From assembly GCA_021324185.1 (NCBI GenBank), contig JAJPJN010000050.1:1-58890 (forward strand): a DNA stretch of 58,890 nt, written 5' to 3'. Shown one piece after another: positions 52,210 through 58,890 of this stretch. The position numbers were made by a program, and so were the translations under genes. Source of the stretch: Terriglobia bacterium. Lineage in GTDB: Bacteria; Acidobacteriota; Terriglobia; Bryobacterales; Bryobacteraceae. Position 1 is the first letter of the stretch. Each line of letters begins with the position of its first letter. The notes beneath the pieces were generated by a model. The model did not search any database. It was given only the letters and a program-made list of their open reading frames with translations, and was not told the DNA's origin.

Positions 52210-53754
52210 ATGGATGCGAATGTGACGACACAGCCGGCATCCGTTACATCCCCGGACACAAAAGCAATTTCGATTGCCATCCTTGCCATGGGCGGCGAAG
52301 GCGGCGGCGTATTAGCCGACTGGCTCGTCGACCTCGCCGAACACGCCGGCTACTTCGCGCAAAGCACCTCTGTCCCCGGCGTCGCCCAACGTACCGGCGC
52401 CACCATCTACTACGTCGAGTTGTTTCCGGAGACCGAATCGCAGCGCCGCGGCCGCCAGCCGGTTTTAGGATTAATGCCCGTCCCGGGCGAAGTGGATGTC
52501 GTCATCGCCTCCGAGTTGATGGAGGCCGGTCGCGCCATTCAGCGCGGTTTAGTCACGCCCGATCGCACCGTTCTCATCGCCTCCGAACACCGCGTTTACT
52601 CCATCTCCGAGCGCAGCGCCATGGCTGACGGCCGTGTCGATTCTCAAAAGCTGCTCGAAGCGTCCCAAGCCGCCGCCAGGCAATTCGTGCATGGCGACTT
52701 CGCGCGCCTGGCAGACGAGCACGGCAGCGTCATAAGCGCATCTCTGTTCGGCGCTCTCGCTGCGCGTGGCGGGCTGCCCTTCACGCGCGAACAGTTCGTA
52801 GACGCAATCCGTCGCGGCGGCGTCGGTGTGGAATCCAGCTTGGCCGCCTTCGAAGCAGGATACGCAGCCGCGAGCCAGCCCGCGCCAATCAAGCCCCCGC
52901 CCGTTTCATCACCCGCCGCATCCAACCGCACCGGCCGGCTCGCGAATCTGATCACCCGCGTAACCAGCGGCTTCCACGCCGCTAGTCACGACGTGATCCT
53001 TGCCGGAGTTCACCGCCTCGTCGACTTTCAGGACGAGCGCTACGCGCGCGAATACCTCGACTGGCTTGCTCCAATTCGTGATGCCGATGCGCAACATGGT
53101 CCCGGCGCCTTTCTGCTCCTGACCGAAACCGCGCGCTATCTTGCCCTCTGGATGGCGTACGAAGATGCCGTGCGCGTAGCGGATCTCAAGATTCGCCGGG
53201 CGCGTTTCGAAAGAGTGCGCCGCGAAGTGAAGGCCCGGCCCGGTCAAATCGTCCGGATTAACGAATTCCTGCACCCCGGCATCGAAGAGATTACCGACAT
53301 CCTGCCCGCCGGCCTCAGCCGCTTCCTCCTTCGCACCAAACCCTTGAAGCGCCTGCTTGAGAAATTTACCAGCAAGGGACGAATCGTCGAGACAACTTCG
53401 CTCGCCGGATTCCTCATGCTGTACACCCTAGCCTCCATGCGGCCTCTGCGCCGCCGCTCGCTTCGCTTCGAAAGAGAACGCCGGTTCATTCAGCAGTGGC
53501 TCGCTCAGCTTCCCTCGCTCGCAGCCGAAGATTACGCTCTGGCGGTCGAAGCGGCGGAATGCCCGCGCCTCATCAAAGGTTATGGAGAAACTCACGCTCG
53601 CGGCATGCAGAGCTACCTTGCCGTGATGTCTGCCATCCCGCGCCTGCGTGGCAAGCCCGGTGCTGCGGAAGCGCTACGGCGTTTGCGTGAGGCGGCCCTA
53701 AAAGACGAAAGCGGCAGGATCCTCGAGCAAACACTTCAGGAGGTAAACGCATGA
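52210..53754 (+). CDS. iorB: Indolepyruvate oxidoreductase beta subunit family protein
   Basis: This 514-residue partner of the preceding subunit has an N-terminal POR gamma-type domain of about 200 residues (AILAMGGEGGGVLADWLVD, STSVPGVAQRTGATIYYVE). A Pro-rich linker (PAPIKPPPVSSP) leads to a long helical C-terminal domain, as in the large IorB forms of aromatic degraders. ATG 52210 with AGAGGAA upstream is the start; the open frame back to 51880 overlaps iorA and is rejected. It lies within the operon, 22 bp before the flavin monooxygenase gene. Confidence 0.8.
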   Translation: MDANVTTQPASVTSPDTKAISIAILAMGGEGGGVLADWLVDLAEHAGYFAQSTSVPGVAQRTGATIYYVELFPETESQRRGRQPVLGLMPVPGEVDVVIASELMEAGRAIQRGLVTPDRTVLIASEHRVYSISERSAMADGRVDSQKLLEASQAAARQFVHGDFARLADEHGSVISASLFGALAARGGLPFTREQFVDAIRRGGVGVESSLAAFEAGYAAASQPAPIKPPPVSSPAASNRTGRLANLITRVTSGFHAASHDVILAGVHRLVDFQDERYAREYLDWLAPIRDADAQHGPGAFLLLTETARYLALWMAYEDAVRVADLKIRRARFERVRREVKARPGQIVRINEFLHPGIEEITDILPAGLSRFLLRTKPLKRLLEKFTSKGRIVETTSLAGFLMLYTLASMRPLRRRSLRFERERRFIQQWLAQLPSLAAEDYALAVEAAECPRLIKGYGETHARGMQSYLAVMSAIPRLRGKPGAAEALRRLREAALKDESGRILEQTLQEVNA

Positions 53755-53776
53755 GGTCAGGAGGAGTCCGGCCAGC

Positions 53777-54841
53777 ATGAAAATCGTTTGCCTGGGTGGC
53801 GGTCCGGCCGGCTTGTACTTTTCCATTCTGGCGAAAAAGGCCAATCCCGATTGGAATGTGACCGTGATCGAGCGCAATCGCGCCGATGCAACCTTCGGCT
53901 GGGGCGTCGTCTTCTCCGACAAAACCATGGACGGATTCAGAGAGGCCGATCCGGAAACTCATTGCGCCATTACCCGCGCCTTCCGGCACTGGGACGACAT
54001 CGACGTCTTCTTCAAAGGCGCCAAGACAACCTCCGGCGGCCATGGTTTCTGCGGGATCGCGCGCATCAAGCTGCTCCAGATTTTGCAGCAGCGCGCCGCA
54101 GGCTTGGGCGTAAACCTCATCTTTGAAACCGAAGTCAAAGATCCGGACGATTACACCTCGCACTATGACCTCGTTGTTGCCTCGGATGGCGTCTCCTCGC
54201 CCACGCGGCGCAAATACGAAGACGTATTCCGGCCCAACGTTCAGGTTCGGACCAATCGTTTCATCTGGCTGGGGACGCGCAAAAAGCTCGACGCCTTCAC
54301 GTTCGATTTCCGCGAAACCGAATGGGGCTGGTTCAACCTGCACGCCTATCGCTTCGATGAAGATTGGTCCACCTTCATCGTCGAAACTCCGGAGAAGAAC
54401 TGGTTGCGCGCCGGTCTCGACCGCATGGATCTCAGCGCATCCATCGCCTTGTGCGAGAGCATTTTCGCGGAGCGGCTGGATGGAAATCGCCTCGTATCCA
54501 ACGCCCGGCACTCCAGCAGTTCCGCCGTATGGCTGAAGTTCAAGCGCATCCTTTGTGAAAAGTGGCATCACAACAACATCGTTTTAATTGGCGACGCCGC
54601 CCATACCGCGCACTTTGCCATCGGCTCGGGAACCAAGCTCGCCATGGAAGACGCCATGGCGCTGGCGCGCGTTTTTCGTCGCATGAAGGCAATACCTGCG
54701 AATCGCTGCAGCGCTATCAGGAGGAGCGCGAGCTCGAGGCGCTCAAATTGCAAAACGCAGCCCGCAATCGCATGGAGTGGTTCGAAGACATCGAGCGCTA
54801 CGTTCATCTCGATCCGCCGCAGTTCACCTATAGCCTCCTGA
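53777..54841 (+). CDS. 2-aminobenzoyl-CoA monooxygenase/reductase-like fusion, N-terminal FAD monooxygenase part
   Basis: The N-terminal half is a group A flavoprotein monooxygenase acting on aryl-CoA: dinucleotide motif [32 protein letters not shown] and the FAD-contacting [14 protein letters not shown] with [10 protein letters not shown]. This matches salicylyl-CoA 5-hydroxylase and the monooxygenase half of 2-aminobenzoyl-CoA monooxygenase/reductase. After ALARVFRR (about 54682) this frame turns into non-family sequence and stops at 54841, while the expected continuation runs in the -1 frame. So only residues ~1-302 are authentic. As sequenced, the enzyme is broken unless frameshifting occurs. 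It lies in an operon between iorB and an SDR gene. Confidence 0.8.
   Translation: MKIVCLGGGPAGLYFSILAKKANPDWNVTVIERNRADATFGWGVVFSDKTMDGFREADPETHCAITRAFRHWDDIDVFFKGAKTTSGGHGFCGIARIKLLQILQQRAAGLGVNLIFETEVKDPDDYTSHYDLVVASDGVSSPTRRKYEDVFRPNVQVRTNRFIWLGTRKKLDAFTFDFRETEWGWFNLHAYRFDEDWSTFIVETPEKNWLRAGLDRMDLSASIALCESIFAERLDGNRLVSNARHSSSSAVWLKFKRILCEKWHHNNIVLIGDAAHTAHFAIGSGTKLAMEDAMALARVFRRMKAIPANRCSAIRRSASSRRSNCKTQPAIAWSGSKTSSATFISIRRSSPIAS
54674..54684 (+). other. Frameshift site splitting the monooxygenase/reductase fusion
   Basis: Family sequence continues by a -1 shift here: ALARVFRR in one frame, then [17 protein letters not shown] in the other. One missing C in CGTCGCATGAAGG would explain it. 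A GTTTTTC run sits just before; slipping one base back on TTT would also restore the frame. A sequencing or assembly error, a true mutation and a programmed event cannot be told apart from one sequence. Confidence 0.75.
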
Positions 54842-56064
54842 CCGGCAGTCAAAGAATCGGCCACGAGAATCTTCGCCTGCGCGACGCCCAATATGTCAAA
54901 CACGTGGAGACGTGGTTCGCCGCGCGCTGCGGCTTGAGTTATCCCGTCCCGCCCATGTTCACGCCTCTGCGCGTCCGCAGCCTCGCTCTGAAGAACCGTG
55001 TCATCGTTTCGCCGATGGCCACCTACAACGCCAAAGACGGCATACCGAACGATTTTCATCTCTTTCACCTGGGCGCTCGCGCCATGGGCGGCGCCGCCAT
55101 GGTCATGACCGAGATGACCTGCGTATCGCCCGAAGCGCGAATCACTCCCGCCTGCCCCGGACTGTGGAATGAGCAGCAGCAGCTCGCCTGGACGCGCATC
55201 GTCGATTACGTTCATGAGCATACCGACGCTAAAATCGGATTGCAGCTCGGCCATTCGGGTCGAAAAGGATCCACCCAACGCGGCTGGGAAGCCATTGATC
55301 ATCCTTTGCCTGAAGGAAACTGGCCCCTCATATCCGCTTCTCCTTTGCCCTACATCGAAGGCGTTTCCCAGGTGCCGCGCGAAGCCACGCGGGAAGACAT
55401 GGACATCATCCTGCAGCAGTTCGTCTCAGCCACCGAACGCGGCGCTCGCGCCGGATTCGACTGGTTGGAATTTCACTGTGCCCACGGTTACCTGATTTCC
55501 AGCTTCATCTCGCCGCTGACAAACCGGAGAACCGACGAATACGGCGGTTCGCTCGAAAATCGCATGAGATTCCCGCTCGAAGTCTTTCGCGCCATGCGCG
55601 CCGCCTGGCCTGCCGAAAAGCCGATGAGCGTCCGCATCTCAGCCACCGATTGGGCGCCCGGAGGCAACACCCCGCAGGATGCTGTCCGCATCGCCTGCAT
55701 GTTCAAAGCAGCCGGCGCCGACCTGATCGACTGCTCCGCTGGACAAGTGACCAAAGCCGAGCGGCCTGTCTATGGCCGCATGTTTCAGGTGCCTTTCTCC
55801 GACCGCATTCGCAACGAAGCGAATGTCCCCACCATCGCCGTCGGAAATATTTTCGAAGGCGATCATGTCAACACAATCATTGCGGCCGGCCGCGCCGACC
55901 TGTGCGCCATCGCGCGGCCTCACCTGGCCGATCCCGCCTGGACATTGCACGAAGCCGCCAAACAGGGCTTTTCGGAAATCTGGTGGCCGCAGGAGTATCT
56001 GAATGGTAAAGTGCAGCTCGAACGCAACCTGGCCCGCGCGGCGCTGCTAAAACTTCAGGTATGA
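54682..56064 (+). CDS. 2-aminobenzoyl-CoA monooxygenase/reductase-like fusion, C-terminal flavin-oxidoreductase part
   Basis: The frame that continues the fusion begins with the helical end of the monooxygenase ([18 protein letters not shown]). It then enters an old-yellow-enzyme domain from about [66 protein letters not shown] and RPHLADPAW. In the known fusion this half reduces the dearomatised product of the monooxygenase half with NAD(P)H. The frame is open back to 54562, but that stretch is the shadow of the monooxygenase. A stand-alone start could be ATG 54955. The full fusion would be about 760 residues, close to the expected size. Confidence 0.82.
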   Translation, partial: HEGNTCESLQRYQEERELEALKLQNAARNRMEWFEDIERYVHLDPPQFTYSLLTGSQRIGHENLRLRDAQYVKHVETWFAARCGLSYPVPPMFTPLRVRSLALKNRVIVSPMATYNAKDGIPNDFHLFHLGARAMGGAAMVMTEMTCVSPEARITPACPGLWNEQQQLAWTRIVDYVHEHTDAKIGLQLGHSGRKGSTQRGWEAIDHPLPEGNWPLISASPLPYIEGVSQVPREATREDMDIILQQFVSATERGARAGFDWLEFHCAHGYLISSFISPLTNRRTDEYGGSLENRMRFPLEVFRAMRAAWPAEKPMSVRISATDWAPGGNTPQDAVRIACMFKAAGADLIDCSAGQVTKAERPVYGRMFQVPFSDRIRNEANVPTIAVGNIFEGDHVNTIIAAGRADLCAIARPHLADPAWTLHEAAKQGFSEIWWPQEYLNGKVQLERNLARAALLKLQV

Positions 56065-56074
56065 TCGGCGTCTT

Positions 56075-56851
56075 GTGAACGCAACTTCGCAGTTACAAGG
56101 AAAACACGCGCTCGTATCCGGCGGAGTGCGCGGTATCGGCTTGGCTATCACGCGCATTCTCCTGCAACACGGCGCCCGTGTAAGCGTCACCGGCCGCCAG
56201 CAGCAACCTGCTGAAAGCCTGCGCGAATTCGCAGACGGCGCAATCGCCTACAGCGCTATGGACGTCTGCGATGCGCAATCGGTGAAGCATGCGGTCTCCC
56301 ATGCGCGCGAGCAATTCGGTCCTCTGCACATCCTCATCAACAACGCCGGGCAAGCCGCCTCCGCCGCCTTTCTTAAAACCGATCTCGGCCTCTGGCGCCG
56401 CATGATGGATGTCAATCTCGATGGAACCTATCGCGTCACTCACGCCGTCCTGCCGGACATGCTCGCGGCCGGTTGGGGACGCATCATCAATGTGGCCAGC
56501 ATCGCGGGCCTCGCGGGCGCGCCATACATTTCGGCTTATTGCGCCTCCAAGCACGGTGTCATCGGCCTCACGCGAGCTCTCGCTGCGGAGCTTGCCAACA
56601 AAGGCATCACCGTAAACGCTGTCTGCCCCGGCTATACAGATACGGACATGGCTCGGGATGCGCTCCACAATATCGTCTCGCGCACCGGCCGCACGCCGGA
56701 GCAGGCGCTTGCGGAGTTAACATCACGAAATCCGCTGAAGAGATTGATCACTCCGGAAGAAGTAGCCAACGCCGTCGTCTGGATGTGTTTGCCCGGCAGT
56801 GAAGCCATCACCGGCCAGGCGATCGCCGTCGCCGGTGGCGAGGTCATGTGA
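56075..56851 (+). CDS. Short-chain dehydrogenase/reductase (3-hydroxyacyl-CoA dehydrogenase-like)
   Basis: This 258-residue cytoplasmic Rossmann-fold enzyme has the NAD(P) motif [17 protein letters not shown], catalytic Ser in NVASIAGL, and Tyr/Lys in [21 protein letters not shown] follows. The GTG start is 10 bp after the fusion gene's stop. In aerobic aryl-CoA pathways an SDR of this type acts as 3-hydroxyacyl-CoA dehydrogenase after ring opening; that role is inferred from the neighbouring hydratase and acyl-CoA dehydrogenase. Confidence 0.88.
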   Translation: MNATSQLQGKHALVSGGVRGIGLAITRILLQHGARVSVTGRQQQPAESLREFADGAIAYSAMDVCDAQSVKHAVSHAREQFGPLHILINNAGQAASAAFLKTDLGLWRRMMDVNLDGTYRVTHAVLPDMLAAGWGRIINVASIAGLAGAPYISAYCASKHGVIGLTRALAAELANKGITVNAVCPGYTDTDMARDALHNIVSRTGRTPEQALAELTSRNPLKRLITPEEVANAVVWMCLPGSEAITGQAIAVAGGEVM

Positions 56852-56864
56852 GGAAAATAGTCTG

Positions 56865-57719
56865 ATGCGCTATCTTCCGGGGGAGCCGCACAATTTACCA
56901 GGCAACCGAACCGCCCTTCGCGCCTACGATGCGAAGCATTTCCGTTACGAAAGCGACGGCAAAGTCGCTCTCATCACGCTGAACCGCCCGGAACGGAAAA
57001 ATCCTCTGACATTCGAGTCTTATGCCGAGCTGCGCGACCTGTTCCGAACTATGCTCTACGCTGCCGATATTAAAGCCATCGTCCTCACCGGCGCCGGAGA
57101 AAATTTTTGTTCGGGCGGCGATGTGCATGAGATCATCGGCCCCTTAACGAAACTCGACATGCCCGGCTTGCTCGCCTTCACACGCATGACGGGCGATGTC
57201 GTCAAAGCCATGCGCGCATGCCCGCAGCCGGTGATTGCCGCAGTCGATGGTGTCTGCGCGGGCGCCGGCGCGCTCCTGGCGCTCGGCTCCGATCTGCGCC
57301 TGGGAACCACCCGCAGCAAAACCGCTTTTCTGTTCACCCGCGTCGGACTCGCCGGCTGCGATATGGGCGCCTGCGCCTTGCTGCCTCGCGTCGTCGGTCA
57401 AGGCCGCGCGGCGGAACTGCTCTACACCGGCCGCGCTATGAGCGGCGAGGAAGCGGAACGCTTCGGCTTCTTTAATCGCTTATGTACACCGGAGTCGCTG
57501 CTTTCTGAAGCGCGGTCTCTTGCGCAGCAGCTTGCCGAAGGTCCCGCCTTCGCGCACGGCATCACCAAAAAAATGTTGCAGCAGGAGTGGAACATGGGCG
57601 TCGACGAGGCGATTGAGGCGGAAGCGCAAGCCCAGGCCATCTGCATGATGACCAACGATTTTCATCGCGCCTATCACGCCTTCGTAAATAAACAGAAGCC
57701 GGTCTTCGAGGGCGATTGA
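56865..57719 (+). CDS. Enoyl-CoA hydratase/isomerase family protein
   Basis: This crotonase-fold protein of about 284 residues has [16 protein letters not shown], the oxyanion-hole block [15 protein letters not shown] and [20 protein letters not shown]. The usual catalytic Glu region of hydratases (G-x-P-E or similar) reads [18 protein letters not shown], so the exact reaction may differ from simple hydration. GAGGAA lies about 10 nt before ATG 56865. The frame extends back to 56799, inside the SDR gene, which I reject. It is in the operon, 14 bp after the SDR and 2 bp before the acyl-CoA dehydrogenase. Confidence 0.85.
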   Translation: MRYLPGEPHNLPGNRTALRAYDAKHFRYESDGKVALITLNRPERKNPLTFESYAELRDLFRTMLYAADIKAIVLTGAGENFCSGGDVHEIIGPLTKLDMPGLLAFTRMTGDVVKAMRACPQPVIAAVDGVCAGAGALLALGSDLRLGTTRSKTAFLFTRVGLAGCDMGACALLPRVVGQGRAAELLYTGRAMSGEEAERFGFFNRLCTPESLLSEARSLAQQLAEGPAFAHGITKKMLQQEWNMGVDEAIEAEAQAQAICMMTNDFHRAYHAFVNKQKPVFEGD

Positions 57720-57721
57720 GC

Positions 57722-58890
57722 GTGCCTGAGCGCAGCTACCTCGACTGGCCTTTTCTCGAACCGCATCACAAGCAGCATGCGATCGCGCTCGAACACTGGT
57801 GTCCCCGCAATCTCCAAAGCGTCCACGGCGCAAATATAGACGATGAATGCCGCAGCCTCGTGCGCGAACTCGCCTCCGGCGCTTGGTTGAAGTATGCTGT
57901 CGCCGGAACGCAATTTGGCGGCGCAGCGGATACCATCGATACCCGCCTGCTGTGCTTGACGCGCGAGACTCTGGCCTTTCACTCCGGCCTGGCGGATTTC
58001 GCGTTCGCCATGCAAGGACTAGGCTCGGGCGCAATCAGCCTCTTTGGCCACCCGGAACAGAAAGCGCGCTATCTGCCGCGCGTGGCAAACGGCTCCGCCA
58101 TAGCCGCCTTCGCGTTGTCCGAGCCCGAGGCCGGTTCCGATGCGGCTGCTCTGCGCTGCCGCGCGGAGCTAACCGGTGATTCCTACATCCTGAACGGCGA
58201 AAAGACCTGGATCTCGAACGGCGGCATCGCCGATTTCTATGTCGTATTCGCACGCACCGAAGAAGCGGCCGGAGCGCGCGGGATCAGTGCCTTCATCGTC
58301 GAGCCCGACGCGCCCGGCTTTGAGATTACCGAACGCCTCGACGCCATCGCGCCCCATCCTTTAGCTCATTTGACGTTTCGCAACTGCCGCGTTCCCGCCG
58401 CGCAGCGCGTAGGCGAAGCCGGCCAAGGCTTCAAAATCGCCATGGCCACGCTCGATGTCTTTCGAACCTCCGTTGCGGCCGCGGCATTAGGCTTTGCCCG
58501 GCGAGCCCTGCATGAATCCCTCGCGCGCGCCACCTCGCGTCAACTCTTCGGCCAGCTCCTGTCGGATTTTCAACTCACCCAGAGCAAGCTGGCGATGATG
58601 GCGACGGGAATCGACGCTGCCGCGCTGCTCACCTACCGGGCCGCATGGCTGCGTGATCGCGGGCTGCGCATCAGCGTCGAAGCAGCTATGGCAAAGATGG
58701 CCGCTACCGAAACCGCTCAGCAAGTCATCGACGCCGCGGTCCAGATCTTCGGCGGCCAGGGCGTCATGAGCAATCATCCCGTGGAACGCCTCTACCGGGA
58801 AATTCGGCCGCTGCGCATCTATGAGGGCGCCACCGAAGTGCAGCAGTTAATCATCGCCCGAGGCATCATCAAAGCGTTTCAATCAGATCA
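57722..58890 (+). CDS. Acyl-CoA dehydrogenase (right end cut)
   Basis: An open frame from GTG 57722, 2 bp after the hydratase stop, runs to the window edge (389 codons). It has the acyl-CoA dehydrogenase blocks [63 protein letters not shown] and [15 protein letters not shown], with the expected catalytic Glu in the YEGAT motif. Only a few C-terminal residues can be missing. It would oxidise an acyl-CoA to the enoyl-CoA used by the preceding hydratase. It belongs to the same operon, which continues beyond the window. Confidence 0.92.
   Translation, partial: MPERSYLDWPFLEPHHKQHAIALEHWCPRNLQSVHGANIDDECRSLVRELASGAWLKYAVAGTQFGGAADTIDTRLLCLTRETLAFHSGLADFAFAMQGLGSGAISLFGHPEQKARYLPRVANGSAIAAFALSEPEAGSDAAALRCRAELTGDSYILNGEKTWISNGGIADFYVVFARTEEAAGARGISAFIVEPDAPGFEITERLDAIAPHPLAHLTFRNCRVPAAQRVGEAGQGFKIAMATLDVFRTSVAAAALGFARRALHESLARATSRQLFGQLLSDFQLTQSKLAMMATGIDAAALLTYRAAWLRDRGLRISVEAAMAKMAATETAQQVIDAAVQIFGGQGVMSNHPVERLYREIRPLRIYEGATEVQQLIIARGIIKAFQSD

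Overview
The window looks like chromosomal DNA of a GC-rich soil-type acidobacterium, most like the Bryobacterales / Candidatus Solibacter group. This is inferred from gene families rather than a marker gene. The signs are two Oar-like TonB-dependent receptors with an N-terminal carboxypeptidase-regulatory domain, three large secreted BNR/VPS10-type beta-propeller proteins, many secreted peptidases, a PEP-CTERM protein and Gly-Gly-Arg-Gly-Gly low-complexity tracts in unrelated exported proteins. No phage, transposase, integrase, CRISPR array or plasmid gene was seen.

Layout. 1-8.5 kb (+): the end of an unknown charged protein, two exported S9 prolyl-oligopeptidase-family peptidases and one BNR/VPS10 propeller protein, closed by a clear terminator. 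8.6-12.2 kb (-): a PEP-CTERM surface protein, an exported M28 peptidase and tRNA-Pro(GGG). 12.3-13.4 kb (+): a TetR regulator and a DUF1772-like membrane protein, with a perfect palindrome over the likely promoter. 13.5-16.8 kb (-): two S10 carboxypeptidase paralogs, the second without its catalytic Ser and His. 17-18.5 kb: small exported proteins (RbsD/FucU-like, TlpA-like, cupin). 18.5-23.1 kb (-): pheT, pheS, an ankyrin protein and an unknown protein in one apparent operon. 23.2-28.3 kb (+): purA, a cyclase-family hydrolase and the B12-dependent ribonucleotide reductase nrdJ with two NrdR-type boxes. 28.3-33 kb (-): a TonB-dependent receptor followed by a divergent tryptophan-dioxygenase-like haem enzyme. 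33.1-39.4 kb (+): two tandem BNR/VPS10 proteins.

39.4-58.9 kb is the most interesting part. It holds a cysteine-desulfurase-like PLP enzyme, an amino-acid permease and a GntR/FCD regulator fused to a degenerate cysteine-dioxygenase-type cupin (+). These are followed by a TonB receptor translationally coupled to a metallo-beta-lactamase-fold hydrolase (-). A long operon (+) then runs off the window: kynureninase-like PLP enzyme, kynurenine-formamidase-like cyclase, indolepyruvate oxidoreductase alpha and beta, a 2-aminobenzoyl-CoA monooxygenase/reductase-like fusion interrupted by a frameshift, SDR, enoyl-CoA hydratase and acyl-CoA dehydrogenase. The same 12-bp palindrome CTGACATGTCAG stands upstream of the first operon and just upstream of the TonB receptor. 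I infer one regulon that imports and degrades an amino-acid-derived aromatic compound (tryptophan, kynurenine, anthranilate or an indole) through aryl-CoA intermediates, probably controlled by the GntR-cupin fusion.

Overall the genes describe a cell that digests peptides outside the cytoplasm, takes up the products through TonB receptors and a permease, and catabolises amino acids, with core housekeeping genes in between.
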